64,000 nucleotides of DNA from Vespula vulgaris (taxonomy: Eukaryota; Arthropoda; Insecta; Hymenoptera; Vespidae): contig NC_066610.1 of assembly GCF_905475345.1 (NCBI RefSeq), forward strand, positions 748,886 through 812,885, written 5' to 3'. The position numbers and the translations under genes were made by a program. Below are positions 23,061-36,128 of this stretch, piece by piece (position 1 is the first letter of the stretch; each line of letters starts with the position of its first letter). The notes under the pieces are model-generated. The model did no database searches and was not told the origin of the DNA. It worked only from the letters and a program-made list of their open reading frames with translations.

Positions 23061-24809
23061 ACAAACAATATCAATTAAATATGGAAATGTGGTCAGATCG
23101 TTTTTTTAAATTCTCCAATAGGGAGTCAATTTTCAGAAGAATGTGGTCGTTTATAAAAAAGGTCGTTTATAAAGCACGATGACGTGGTACATAGTTCTGT
23201 AAAACAAATAAACGGGCTAATCCTATTATCCAGTTCTCTGCCATGGTTTAATAGGTGGAAAACGAGTGAAAAAATACCTTTCTTATTTTTACAAGTGGTA
23301 CTATTCAGAGATGTACACACACATCCACGTATGCAATCCCTCCCTCTTGACATACCGCATACATGCGCGCACAAGTGCACACGCAAAGGGAGAAGGATTA
23401 TACCAAAACGAATAATACGAAGGTACCTAACGATACATGGGGAACTATGTATTACGTAGACGTATTTTCATTTAATCCCTATTAAAACTTATTGCCGAGG
23501 GAATTCGAAGTACATTGCAAATTAATTCGTCCAAACTCCTATATCTCTGAAAAATGTTAGATATTATATTCGTATTAAACGTTAATATTATAAATATTCA
23601 TAATGTTATTAGATATTGTGAATATTTTATTAGTACACGTCGTGAATATTCGAATAAACAATTTGAAACGTTGAATTTATAATTTCTATTATTTTCAATT
23701 ATATCGAATAATTATTTCTTTTAAATTAATAAAATTACGATGACACGATCACGTAAACGTGGAATTAACATTTCTCGTATAATTACAAAATATTCCCGAG
23801 CTAACATTATTATCTCGATAAATTGTACATCTCTTTCGATGAAAATTTTCACTTTGATCCCGGTTACACGTGTACCGTTGGACAACCCCTCGACAATTCT
23901 CTCGAGCTCAATCGATTAAATCCTCTAGCAAAAGCTGTCTACCTTCGGATCCTTTGAAAAAGGATTCCTTGTTGTATTATTCGAGTAAGCCTTTGTAAAA
24001 CGGTCTCGTGAAAGTTCGTCTCCTATTTGCCTCATTAATGTACATGGTAACTGTTGTTATAAATTTTATCTTCTTTTTCGTAACTAATTTCGATCGCATA
24101 ATGAACACGAAATGGACATTACGAATCACTTAAAAAGAAAGACGATTTTCGAAAAGTAAATGCATTTTTTTTCTTTTTTTTGTTTTTTGATTTAAGTTAT
24201 ACCAAAGTGTAATGTCATCGTCGACAAACTGTAATAAAAAACTTAAAACGATAAAGTACACCGTTTTAAATGTACAGAAGTACACCGACAACTTCGAAAA
24301 TTAAATACTTGAAAAATTAAATGATTGAAAATTTAATTCGTCGAATCATGATAGATTTATATTCGGTGAAGGATTTTTTTATAAATACTTTTAGAAATTT
24401 CCTATATAAATTTTTTATACAGGAAAGAACGATATTAGCTGATATTTAATAATAATAATAATAATAATAAAGCAGTTTGTCACTCATGATATAATTTTTA
24501 TTGTGACTAAAAGAAAACCGAAAAATAAATATTTCTTGCATAAACAATATTTTTGGCCGATATTTGTCAGAAGGACTACTAACTAAAAATATGTATATTG
24601 ACGTTAGCAAGATATTTTTGATATGACAGAATATCAACGATGAAATTAATTTCTTTTTAATTGATATTATTTCTTGATAAGGAGCGATCAATAAAAGTGA
24701 AGCAGAAACGTTTATTGCAATATACATTTATGCAATATGGATTATTTCATATGTTATTTATAGTTAAATTGAAAAGGTATAATATGTCGAATTCAAAGAG
24801 ACTGGTCAA
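23061..24809. other. Intergenic, nothing recognised
   Basis: Mostly A/T-rich, with two slightly GC-richer stretches (23,300-23,400 and 23,850-24,020). These show no sustained open frame with splice sites. A short AAT microsatellite lies at 24,449-24,471. Confidence 0.5.
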
Positions 24810-26182
24810 GAAACTCATTTCCTCCCAAACCATACTCTTTGCGGCCGTTTTGGCTCTTTCAACCGCGTAATAAAAAATGCTGACTGATCTGCGTAAAGCG
24901 TATTAGAACGGACTACATAAAAGAGAAAACGATAATATTATGACGATAATATTAGATGAATATGACGAAAGATTTTCTTCTTTGAATCCATATTGCTATT
25001 ACGTAATAAAGAGAAATGTTTGTTAATTTAAATAATACAAAAAAAGAAAAATGATAAAATTACGAGAAAAAGTTTTCAAGCCATATTTTTTATTATCGAG
25101 CAATATAAAAGTTAAATATAACTTTTTAGGAACAAATTTGTTGGCAAATATTACAAAAAGAATTATATAGTATAAAAATTGATGTATTATTTATATCCGA
25201 TAGTATTATTATACTATTTTGAAGTACAATTTAATCTTACAAAAAGAACATTAAAAATGTTGTATTATGGACTATCGAATAATTTCTTGACGATTAATGT
25301 TGATAATTACAATAATTATTATTGTTATTGGATTTATTATTTATAATTAATATTAATGTTTATAATTATGAATTATAATTCATTAAATTACAATAATTAC
25401 AGTCCTACGTGATCTTTTCACTTTAAAAAGAAAACAAATGAACTTAATCTACTTCCAAAAGAAATTACATTTTAATAATTAATAATAGAAACATCAATTG
25501 CAAGAAAAAATAATGCAAAATAAATGTTGTACAACATATTTTCGAGAAATGGAAAAAAAACGAAGAAATTAATTCTTATTGATAAACATTTTTAACGATA
25601 AAAATAAGAAAATAATTAATTGTCAATAGTCAACATTCTCCAGTTAGTTTTTCATTGTAAATTGTAAAGATAAAAAATTAAAAAAAAGTAGAAAATACGA
25701 AAAATAATCTTTCCAATTAGTAGGGATTTATCGAGAGATTTATTTGCTCCCATCCCATATCCTTTGCAGGCTTTCCGTCTCTTTGAACTGCGTAATAGGA
25801 AATATTGATTGACCTGCGTAAAGCGTATTAAAATCAAATACATAAAGGAGAAAATGATAATATTACGGCAGACGAATAAATATGACGAAAGATTTTCTTT
25901 GAATCCATATCTTTTGCTATTAAAAGTAATAACGAGAAATATTTGCTAATTTAAATATTACAAAAAGAAAAGGCGATAATATTACGAGAAAAAGTTTTCA
26001 GACAATATTTTTTGCTATCGAGCAATATAAAAGTAGATATAACTTTTTAAGAACAAATCTTTTGGCAAATATTACAAGAAGAATTATATAGTATAAAAAT
26101 TGAAATATTATTTATATCCAATAATATTGTTATACTATTCTTAAGTATAACTTTGATTACAAAAAAGAAACATTAAGGCTGT
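24810..26182. repeat. Direct duplication of ~450 bp, spaced ~925 bp
   Basis: 24,810-25,262 recurs at 25,735-26,182 in the same orientation, sharing CTGCGTAAAGCGTATTA, AATATGACGAAAGATTTTCT, ACGAGAAAAAGTTTTCA and GGCAAATATTACAA. Divergence and small indels are spread along the copies. No open frame is shared. The unit is not obviously a known element. Confidence 0.7.
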
Positions 26183-27059
26183 TCATCACTCACGATTTTA
26201 TAATGATTTACGTCATCAATGAGAACAGGTATAATTCTTAATTAATTTTGATGAACAAAATCTTTTTCGAATCTTTGAAAAAGCTTTATTTTCTTTACAA
26301 AATATCGTGTTAGAAATTGTTTTTTTTTTCGAGAATAATTTATGCCAAATAAAATGCTTTTTGAAAATTGATATAACTTTTTCATAATTTTCTTTGATGA
26401 TAAATGCATATAAAGTATATGTCAATTATTCTTGTCAATTATTCTTTCAAAATTAATAATTAGTGAACATATATATCATATATTATTTTTAATAAATAAT
26501 ATTTTAAATCAAGATCAAAGCACGAGTTCGTTTTCACATTATTTACGAGTACTTTCTCCCATCGCTATTTTGTTATTATTTCCTCTCTTTATTATTTATT
26601 TTTATTAATTATTTTTAACAAAACATTCGACAAATTTTTATTTTTTGTTAATTTATATACTACTTCTTATATGTGTTAATTATATTTATTATTTTTTATG
26701 CATATATCGTGAAATAATTGCGTACCGATGTCGTATTTAGTATGAATCATTGCGAGACGCACGCTATCATCAAAAAAACGTACTCATATAGATTGAATAT
26801 TGATATACTCATGGAGATTGAAAATAATGATTTCACAGTCTGCTAACACTACTTAATCTAACAAACCAGAAATCAATTGTTATATACGCATGAAAGGGGA
26901 TCAACCAAGCTAAACGTATACACTGATACAAAGGACACATGGTGAGTTTAAAGTACTTCCCTCGTATTCGTAGTTCACGTTTTGTTCGTATCTGTTCTTG
27001 AAATTACACATGCCTCGAGCGAAAGATAAACTAAAAATTAATTTCAGTAAAACGAAATA
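26183..27059. other. Intergenic, nothing recognised
   Basis: A/T-rich sequence left of the unit B OR relic. No gene, RNA or element seen. Confidence 0.5.
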
Positions 27060-27797
27060 TTAAAAGAAACATCTCGAATATTATTTTCACGATAAATTCA
27101 AGAAAGAATAAACTGATATAAAAAGAGAGTATTTTTATACACGTAGAAAATTATAATATATATATATATTAATTAAAACAAAATTATATTTATTTCATTT
27201 TGGATATTAAAACAAATATAGCGACGTTGTAAATTTTGTAGACATTCAATTTCGCATAATTCTACGATAAATTCATGATCTTTGAAATTGTCCTCGTAAT
27301 TAAGTCGATTATAATTCCATCAATAAAAATTTGTATTATTAAAATAAATCGTAATAGAATATTAACGAACTTATAGAATTTTTTGGAATCTGAAAAATAC
27401 ATCGAAAAATCCAGTGTCTCATTATTTCTAGTGTTTTACGCATGTATATCATTTGAAATGAAAAAAAAAAGTTTTTATTCCTTCGACGCTTTAGTTACAG
27501 GAAGCGACATTAACTCATCAAACGATGATGTCGAAGAATCATTTTATGTCTTCTCTACCGAGAACCGTCGAAATCATTTAAGACATCCTTTACTCTGTAC
27601 GTCAATATGGCCGATCCACCAGTAAGATGAAAAATAGTATAAGACAAAAAACAATTAGTTTCTGTATAACCGGAAACGACCATTGTCATATGTAAAAATT
27701 CGTGTATGCAACCCAACGTGTAATTTTTTCCATCATGACTTCAATAACGGCTTTATTTTATAAGATAATTTATATTCCAATAAAGAATTCGCGATAA
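27060..27797 (-). pseudogene. Odorant receptor relic: intron 2 and exon 2, unit B left edge
   Basis: 27,515-27,797 matches exon 2 of the OR genes, starting after a preserved CAG acceptor with V-I-A-N-S then E-Y-K-L-S-Y-K-I-K-P-L-L-K. A small deletion then shifts the frame, a TAG interrupts the later part, and the donor is lost. 27,060-27,510 matches intron 2 of genes B and C (31,280-31,800). No neighbouring exon 1 or exons 3-6 are visible, so it is a truncated dead copy. The relic at 51,345-51,639 shares the same frameshift, so decay preceded the B/C duplication. Confidence 0.88.
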
Positions 27798-29877
27798 CTG
27801 CATAGAAAAGAAATTATAATTAACGATATTAATGTAACTTTTTCTTAATCGTTTCCACAAATAATTACTGTTTCGCCGAATACAGAAAAGAAGAGAATTT
27901 CTTTTTCATATCATATTTTATACTTCAAATAAATTAATTTTCTATATATTTCATATAGATATATTATGTTACATATATACATTTTCTAACATAAAATTAA
28001 TTTTTATACACAATATTTTATTATTATTATATTTTTTATCGTTTTTCTCTATCTCTTTTTCTTTTCATTGTTATTATTATCATTATTATTATTATTATCG
28101 TTTGCATTACTATAATTGTTATATTAATATGCAATCATTTAATTTCTTCAAAATTTGAGTTTTTAATATATATCGGGGGTGAGTCGTTAAAGAAGGAAAT
28201 CGATTCAACAATAATCAATTAACACTTGACGGACCGTGTTTTGCATTAATCATTTTTATTTTTCTCTAAGTAGAATATATCATATCTTCTTTTTTTGGAT
28301 TCTATATCCGCCGAAAGTTTCAACGTAACATCCTCGTAAATATTTCTCGAGCAAATAAGAAAAACGCCAACATGCACTATTACTACGGAATAGAAAAAAA
28401 AATAGAAGGATAAACGAGCTGTTAAGTGGTTGAATTCTAGCATTTCACGAGTCTTCTTGTTGTTAATTCTTCTCTAACCGGTTATTATGAAGCTTATAAA
28501 AAGTTTGGTGAAAGATCGATGCTATTAATAAGGAATTGCTGAAGATCGTTGGGATTGTCGCTGCAAATAACAAAAATTGTTGCTAAATTTCGATTATACG
28601 TAGAAAATTAATCAAAAATATTTTTATATGACAAAAATTATTACTTACATGTGAAGAGGACTTACTGAAGTGGATATATACCAAAAGGAATTATATTTTA
28701 TGGAAAAAGAACATGACTCAAACATATTATGCTATCCAAGATAATTCGATTATTAATTATTCAATTAAAAGTTACTGACGACAATAAACTGAGTGTTTAC
28801 ATTTTTTATTTCTTACATTACATGGTGTACGTATACACGTAATTATATGCAAAGTAAATAGTCACGAAATACATACAGACATTTATATATACAGTCAAAT
28901 TTATGTAATTTACTAAATAATAACATTTATGCAATATACATAGATGATATACATATATATATTATATTAATGTATAAAATAATTTGTAATATTGCATATT
29001 GGGGATTTGTTCATAAGGATTTTTTTTTATTTCAGCGTAAAGATTGTATTGACAAGCTATTTTCAACCACATTTTCGAAAATTCCCTGTATAATCAATTC
29101 GTAAGAGACAAGTATTTAAACCGTGAAGCAATTCATTTGATAGATTTGTGGGATTTTAGATATCCTCACATGAATTACGTTGTCAATTTGGTACAAAATA
29201 TACCTCAGTGATAGTAATCGATTACCGACTCTACTGTCGACTGGACTTCACTATCCATGTAAATTACATTTAAATTTAAACCATTAAACATGTACGTATG
29301 TATTTCACAAATTTTATTATAGTAAATTTTCCTTATTAATTAAACCGAACGAATATGTTTTAAAAAGACTATAGTTTTGCATATTTTATTAATAGTTTCG
29401 TAGTGCAATATGATTGGAATTGAATTCGAATCGAATTTTACAATATTTTATCGAATTATTAAAAAAAATTATAATATTAGGATCTACAATAATTATAAAA
29501 TTTTTTTGATGGAGAAACTTTTGATTCCTTGAATGTTATCTGAAGAATTCTTTATGCAAAGAGATAAAAAATTTTCGAGAGTTGATATAATGAAGTGTTG
29601 CATGAAAAATTGCAGATGATGGATTTAAAACTGTGAATATATTTTTAATAAAGTTATTTGTGACACCACGAAAAACGTGTTACGTTTTTCTTTTTCTTTT
29701 TACTTAAAAAACGAAAGTTCTTTTTTACCAAATTTGGGATAATGTTAATTTTATATTTGTGGCTCTAAACAATGTAATCGCATGCATTTATTACAAACTA
29801 TTTACTAAAACTTTGTACAATAATATCAGCTATATTTCAGTAATTATTAGTCACGATTAATTATCAAACAGTTTCGT
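27798..29877. other. 3' flank of OR gene B
   Basis: Closely matches 51,640-53,870 in unit C and, from about 28,170, 140-1,487 in unit A. It contains the conserved 36-codon open stretch at 29,110-29,211 and a (TTA)n tract near 28,065-28,100. No gene seen. Fragmentary open frames at 28,246-28,443 are not kept in frame among the units. Confidence 0.6.
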
Positions 29878-32842
29878 TTACAGAGCCGTCCGTAAAAATG
29901 ATAAGTACGCCATTGATTTATTCACTATCTGTAAAATTTATAAAAAGATAACAGGTTTTAATGTCTTTGAATATGGAAAAGTTTAAACTATCGAAAGTAT
30001 CCCAAATTAAAATTGAAATTAATAAAAAAGAATTATCAACGAAAAATCATATTTTTTTTTGGAAAGTAAGAAAAAAAAATACAAATGATAAATGGAAAAA
30101 AATATTAACAGAAACATTTCACGTTGATAAATGTCGGAAAGTTAATAAATAGAAACGATTAATTACAAACAAATAAAAAGAAAAATTTCTAAGAAAAAGC
30201 AATACTCGTGGAGAGCAAATGATATCTGCAAAAGAAATTCATGCTAATGGACAAAGAAAGTAAAATCTATGAAGCAAAAAAAAAGATTAACTAAATATCG
30301 ATTAAAAGAAAATAGCTTAAAAATGCAGAAAATAGAAATCTAGCGAAATACGAGCAATACATTAAAAAGAAAAAAATTAAAAAGGAAGAAGAAGAAATAT
30401 TAATAATAATGACTCACGTCGGTAAATGTGTGCATGGATAGAACACAAAACTTCGCGCAAGTCAATTTCAATGGCTTCCTAGTGCGCATCATGCAAATGC
30501 TAATCGATTTAATATCAATCTTGGACAGCTCATACCAATCGCAAAAATAAAGCTCCTCGCACAAGCTCGTGCTCTGAATTAAAGGAAAAAATAATAATAA
30601 TAATAAAAAGAAACAAAATCGTAATAATATAGAATTAAATCAAATTACAGATTGAATTGCAATTAAATAAGAATTCGATTAATTACTTCCTCGATAATAC
30701 ATTCTCCCACGTAGCAATAAATAAACAATGTGTTCAACAAGAGACACTCATACATAATAAATGTTAATATACCTCCTCTTTCGACGACAGCTAAACTCTA
30801 AATAAGTAGGAATCATTTATTAGAAATGAATGTACTTCGATTCCAGTGACGTATACATACAGAGAGCATTTGATAACTCGATATACAAAGTTCTATCGTT
30901 GTTCCAAATAAATGTTGACCGATAATGATGCTAAAACTATCCTCTAACATGTCCGCTAATCTGAAACAGATATGAAGAAGATAAATTATTCTTTATAATG
31001 ATATTTTTCTGATAATAAAAGGAAAAGAATTTGTTCCACTATGAAGTATCATTAATGCGTGTAAATATTAAAAATTATGAGACGCGTGTCATTTATCTTT
31101 TTGCTAAGGAACGACTTTAAGGATTAAAACAACTCCTTCGAATTTTTCTGCGAAATTCATGCGTTAACAATTTATTGTTGTCGAAAAACAAAGATTTATT
31201 TAATACAACAAAGATTTATTTAATTTTAAATCTACGATAATGTGTCTAAATAGTGATTTGTAGGATTAAAACGATCATCTCGAATTTTTCTTTTCGCGAT
31301 AAAATTCTAAAAAAAATATACTGATATAAAAGAAGAATATTTTTATACGCATAGAAAATTATAATAAATATATATTAATTAAAACAAAACTATATTTATT
31401 CCCTTTTGAATATCAGAACCAACATGGTTGAAGAAATATGGTTGAAAATGTTCTTGGACGTTTAGTTTCGCATAATTCTACAACAAATGATCTTTGAAAT
31501 TTTTCTTGTATTTAAATCACTTACAATCTCGTTAATAAAAACCTATATTATTAAAAGGAATTCTATTAGAGAACAAAGTTACATAATTTTTTTGTAACGA
31601 AATTGTAAGAATCTCTTAAGAAAAGAAGAAAAGATTAGAAAAAATTTGTATCTTGAAAATAAACCCAGAAAAACAGCGTCTGATAATTTATAGTGTTCTG
31701 CGCATTTGTACAGTTTGAAATAAAAAGAAAAGAAAAATAAATACTTCACTTAATAAACGTTTCTTTATGAATTACAAGCTTTAATTAAAGAAATAACGTT
31801 ACCTTATCAACCGATAATGTCCAAAAATTATTTTTCGAATTTCTTTCCGACAACTATCGGCATTATTTATATCATTCTTAACGTTGCACTTTAATATGGC
31901 TAATTGACCGACAAGATGAAATCCGATACAAGCCCAGAAACAATCAGTTCCGCAGTAACCGGAAAGGATCATTATTGTACGTATAAATTGGTGTAAGCAA
32001 ACAAATATATAACTTTTTGTATCGTACGGTTTCACTATCGGCCTTGCTTTATAAGGTAATTTATATTCGAATGTAGAATTTTTTATAGCTGCAGTGAAAA
32101 ATAATATTAATAGAGATTTAATAAAATTATTTATCAATTTTTTTACTTTTCATATTTTCATCGTTTGATCGGAGATAATAGATAAATAAATAAATATATA
32201 TATGTATATATATATATATATATGTATGTATTAATATATATAGATATATACAACTATCGTTTGATTTTTCTTGTTTTTTGATTTTTATTTTTAATTTTTT
32301 ATCGCTTGGACAATGACAGATGAATACGTTTAATTAATTAATTATAATTCCAAGACTATTGAAATATCAATATTCGAATTATCGAGATAATTACCCATTA
32401 TTATATTCGGTGTGACAGTTCTAATATAATACAAAACAACTAAGATCGTTGACCAAGGAAACAAAATCATGACAAATTTAAAAGAAATTTTGTTAAATTT
32501 TAAAAAAGTCAATTTTTCTTCGTCATTTTTATAAGTATCTGCTATGTAGTCCATTTTGGTTTCGATCAGAAACTCTGACAAAGTACGATACTTTATCCGT
32601 AACATTAAGATTTTTGTCACTGTCATTATTACCAACATATTCTCCATTACGTTCGACAAAACGTAACGAAAATCTTGAATGTTTGTTATCATATCTAATA
32701 TTGTAAGTATAAAAAAAACACCACCATAAATTATAAACGATATGAATAAACTGTCACGAGTTTCCAACGGCCAAATTCCTGACAAAGAAAGCATATATCT
32801 GCTGATTGTTATCGCTTTTGTTACATTAGAGAAATCTGTCAC
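29878..32842 (-). CDS. Odorant receptor B (7tm_6 family), 6 visible exons
   Basis: Tuning OR subunit for an OR/Orco channel. Exons on the minus strand: 32395-32842, 31803-32088, 30861-30960, 30687-30797, 30418-30573, 29878-29928; 383 codons plus TAA, no stop or frameshift, and all donors and acceptors canonical (donors include GTAACG, GTATGT, GTGAGT). Markers are L-S-G-I-W-P near residue 20, E-Y-K-L-P-Y at the start of exon 2, C-Y-V-G-E in TM6 and S-M-A-Y-L-S-F-L-R in the last exon. The 5' exon has diverged most from genes A and C, while exons 3-6 differ from gene C at only about seven residues. The first visible codon is GTG straight after the acceptor, so the true start is on an unplaced upstream exon. 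OR subfamily not determined. Confidence 0.93.
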
Positions 32843-33368
32843 CTGAAAAAATGAAAAGAAGAGATAATAATAAGAATAAATAACGTTTGATTGAGTGCTA
32901 TGGTAAAATGCAAAAAAAAGAATTAATGTATGAATCGCTTTTATTTTTTTCTAGTCTAAATTAAATTAAATTAAATTCTGCATAATCAAGTGGATATCAT
33001 TTTTTCAATAATTGTTCAATTTCTTTAAAATTTAAAACAGAACGTCTTCATAATTTATGTAAGTGTTCTCTAAAATTTGAATTAAAACTATTCGAGCATT
33101 TCGTTACTTTTAAAAATTGAAATATATATGATCATATTGCCGCCATTTTAAAAACATATTTTCAATGATGAAATTAAAATTATCTGCAGCAATTTCGACA
33201 ATGTTACAACAACAAAATTTTATATGAAAACAATATCAAATTTTCGATCCAAAAAATCACGAAGAAACAAGCGAATAACATATACATATTATTATCAAAT
33301 ACAAAACCAGTTTCTACATCACTAAATATAAATACTTATATATTACATTTACGAACATAAAATTATAT

Positions 33369-33386
33369 GATATATATATATATATG

Positions 33387-33438
<52 letters not shown>
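33369..33438. repeat. (TA)n microsatellite
   Basis: About 70 bases of nearly pure TA in the 5' flank of OR gene B, absent at the matching place in unit A. It creates a meaningless I/Y-repeat open frame. Confidence 0.95.
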
Positions 33439-33440
<2 letters not shown>

Positions 33441-34097
33441 GTTCTATTAATAACAATATATAAAAAAAGTTCATATTGAAGGAAAAAAAATATTCGAAAA
33501 ATTACATCGCTTTTATTTAAATTACATATTTTCACAAATAACCATAATTAAAAATATATTGTCAGATATATAATATGTACAAATTATATTTTCCTCTTGT
33601 ATCCTCTTGTATGTAATAAATAATGTGTAATATGCTAATTCATTGCCTAGGTACTTAGTAATTAGTAATAGATACTAATAATAATTATTATTATAGTTAA
33701 ATAATTAATAATAAATATTAATAATAATTATTATTACTAGTATCCTTTACTAACTAATTAACCAACATCGGCTAATAACAAATAATTGTCTATTGATCTA
33801 CAGTAGGATAAAAATTCTACTAATAACTCTGTAAGTAAAGTAGAAATCTATTATCATCTGATGGTAAGATAGAAAACCACGAATTTATATCTGACGATAA
33901 GAAATAGTATTGAAATTTAATAAATTCGAATCTTAATATAATTTTTACATATAAAAGACATATATATTTTTTCAAATCGTTTTTATATTCCACCTTATTT
34001 AACGCATTTAATGTACTCTCTATGAATGAAAAATATTCTATAATAAATCAATTTTTATGCATACAGAAATACCATATAAAACCATATGTTATCCGAG

Positions 34098-34533
34098 TAC
34101 AGTCAAACCATGTTAGAAAGCATCAATTCTCCTCGAATTTCCGATCGTGGATTTTCGCGTAATTTCTCCTATTTTCAGATATAACTATTATTGTAAGTTA
34201 CGCAACATGTACCGAATATCGAGTTACAACAAAAATTAAATATCATCTAAGGAAAATAAATATTTTTTTCATATACAACCAAAAGACTAAAATAGGCTAC
34301 TAGGAAGGCACTATATTGTATTATATGACTGTCTTTTTTGTAGGATTATTTATAGAATTTTATAGTTTTTGTTAGACAGACTTTTATAATATTGTATGTT
34401 TTCAAATAAAGGTTATTTATTTATAATAGAAAAAAAGTTCTCGTTCGATCACTGAAATTAAACAACGTTAGGCACGGTTAGTACTTCGATAGATGACTGT
34501 TTGAGAATACCGTGTATTATTGACGTTTTTTTT
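34098..34533 (+). pseudogene. 5S rRNA-derived sequence, unit B, split by an insertion
   Basis: The 5' part (34,098-34,132: CAGTCAAACCATGTTAGAAA, then CATCAATTCTC) matches the start of 5S rRNA. The rest (34,437-34,525) is the best preserved 5S portion in the window: TTCGATCACTGAAATTAAAC, GGCACGGTTAGTACTTCGAT, AGATGACTG, AATACCG. The box A and box C regions are both recognisable. A T-run (34,526-34,533) follows like a polymerase III terminator. About 300 bases interrupt the gene, so it cannot make 5S RNA. Confidence 0.85.
34133..34436 (+). mobile_element. Retroposon-like insertion inside the 5S-derived sequence
   Basis: About 300 bases absent from the 5S-derived sequences of units A and C. It ends in AATAAA, then a short A-rich tail (AATAGAAAAAAAG). 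TTCTC is present on both sides (34,128-34,132 and 34,438-34,442), fitting a short target-site duplication. It could be the 3' end of a LINE, a SINE or a processed transcript fragment; source family not recognised. No open frame of note. Confidence 0.5.
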
Positions 34534-34619
34534 GTTGTTTTCTAATGTTTTGTATCAATCGGTAACAATCAAACCAAAATGTAATACTGTGGTTTCCATC
34601 TTTTACGTCTGCCTGGATA

Positions 34620-34644
34620 TAAGTACGCCCTCTGTTGGCAACGC
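34620..34644 (-). promoter_or_regulatory. CTCF-like motif, unit B
   Basis: Minus-strand sequence GTTGCCAACAGAGGGCGTAC includes CCAACAGAGGGCG, close to the CTCF consensus. It lies at the same relative place as the motif in unit A, about 100 bases after the 5S-derived sequence. Unit C has a deletion here. Resemblance only. Confidence 0.35.
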
Positions 34645-35486
34645 ATTAAAGCTTTACTATGTTGTCATTTTGAAAAAGAGGTTATTGTTTGTAATCAGTG
34701 AGAAAACATTCTCGAATGGCGTTAATGTTTGATTTACGCATTCATAACTGTAATTATTAGATTAAAAATGATTTTGTCAACAAATTATTGTACAAGTGTA
34801 CATCCTTTCTCCATCATTGAATTTACGTCGATTTCATTTATGATACGCATAAAAGGTTATATAACGCCTTTCAATAAAAAAAAGGTAATCTTAATTTTTC
34901 ATTACTAAAATAGTATTTATAACTTCTATTTTGTTTTTCTTTTACTTTTTTCTTTTTGTAATTTAATTGATAATGGAGCAACGATGTTCTTTTTGTTTAT
35001 GATGCTAATTAAATTTTTTTTTATAACTTGGTTATGTTTCTGTTCTTATTAATTATTATATTTGACAATAATAGGAGTTAAAGGAATGTTTAGAAAAGTT
35101 AAAAAATAAAGCAAATCTGTACTGCAGAATTTATTTCAGGAGTTGCGTCTGGGTTGAGTTAAGATTCAAAGTTTTTTCAATAAGTTAGGAATACTAACTT
35201 TTACATCTTCAAGTTTCTGAAAAACGAGACTAGTAGAGTTTGCTGAAGTGTATTCAAATAAAACAATGTAAGCAATAAAAGTGATATAATTATAGATTTG
35301 CATATTCTTAATTTGGTATTGAATGATTTTATAATTTGTAGTTTATAATGGAGTAAGAATAAATATCATTGAAGACTTTGCTAAAAGAAATATATTAGTT
35401 TCTAAAAATACATTAATCTCTTATCGAAATTGTAAAAGCTAAAATTGTAAAAGTGGAGAATATTTCACATTGTATAACTATAGATA

Positions 35487-36128
35487 ATGAAAAAAATGAT
35501 AATTGAAAGAATGAAAACACAACTTCGACAGAGAAAGGAGGTACTATCTCAGACACCATTTTTTGATGGTAAGACTATCAAGGATTGTTTCCTAGACAGT
35601 ACCATTGATCGACTATTGGAATGTTATGTTCAAGCTATAAAATATAATGAATATAGCTTAGATGTTATAAAAAAAGCTATATGTACAATCTTCTTCCATA
35701 TAGTATCAACGGATAACAAGCTGCTTCAAAATTTTTCTTTAAGCAATTGGTGTAAATATAAAATAGTTGGAGCAGAAGTTTATCTACAAGACTTCTTTAC
35801 CTGAGCTTGTTACATTGATTTTAAGACTACTTTACAGAAATTTGGCAAATTCAAATGTAATGAAGAAATGTCTCGCAAAGAAACACAATGTAAATAAATT
35901 ATTCAATAACACTGTGTGAATAAGTGTATCAAAAAATGTATTTATGGAGTCCTATATATTGAAACTTGATGTATATGATGTCATTATATTTATTGATGGT
36001 AATACAGGCAGATTAAAGGAGCTAAGAGGTAAAACAGCCATACTGGAAGAACTGAACAAGCAGGAAATTAATAAAGTACAGCTACAAGCTAAAATATTGT
36101 CTAAAATGATAAGGTTTTTAGAAAGATG
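35487..36128 (+). pseudogene. Mutator-like transposase relic, unit B
   Basis: Best preserved of the three relics. The first frame (35,487-35,804, 105 codons) includes D-G-K-T-I-K-D-C-F, V-I-K-K-A-I-C-T-I-F-F-H and N-W-C-K-Y-K. A stop and frame change at ~35,800 leads to a frame reading L-V-T-L-I-L-R-L-L-Y-R-N-L-A, a TGA, then the 61-codon frame at 35,944-36,128 with L-D-V-Y-D-V-I-I-F-I-D-G-N-T-G-R-L. These follow the order of motifs I recall for insect Mutator-like transposases (PF20700 type). It is truncated and interrupted, without a traceable catalytic set, so it is inactive. Terminal inverted repeats were not found. Confidence 0.6.

Noticed and set aside
33314..33535. Y/I-repeat frame and similar ones at 49,944-50,222 and 56,285-56,557
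   Set aside because: Pure TA microsatellite translations.
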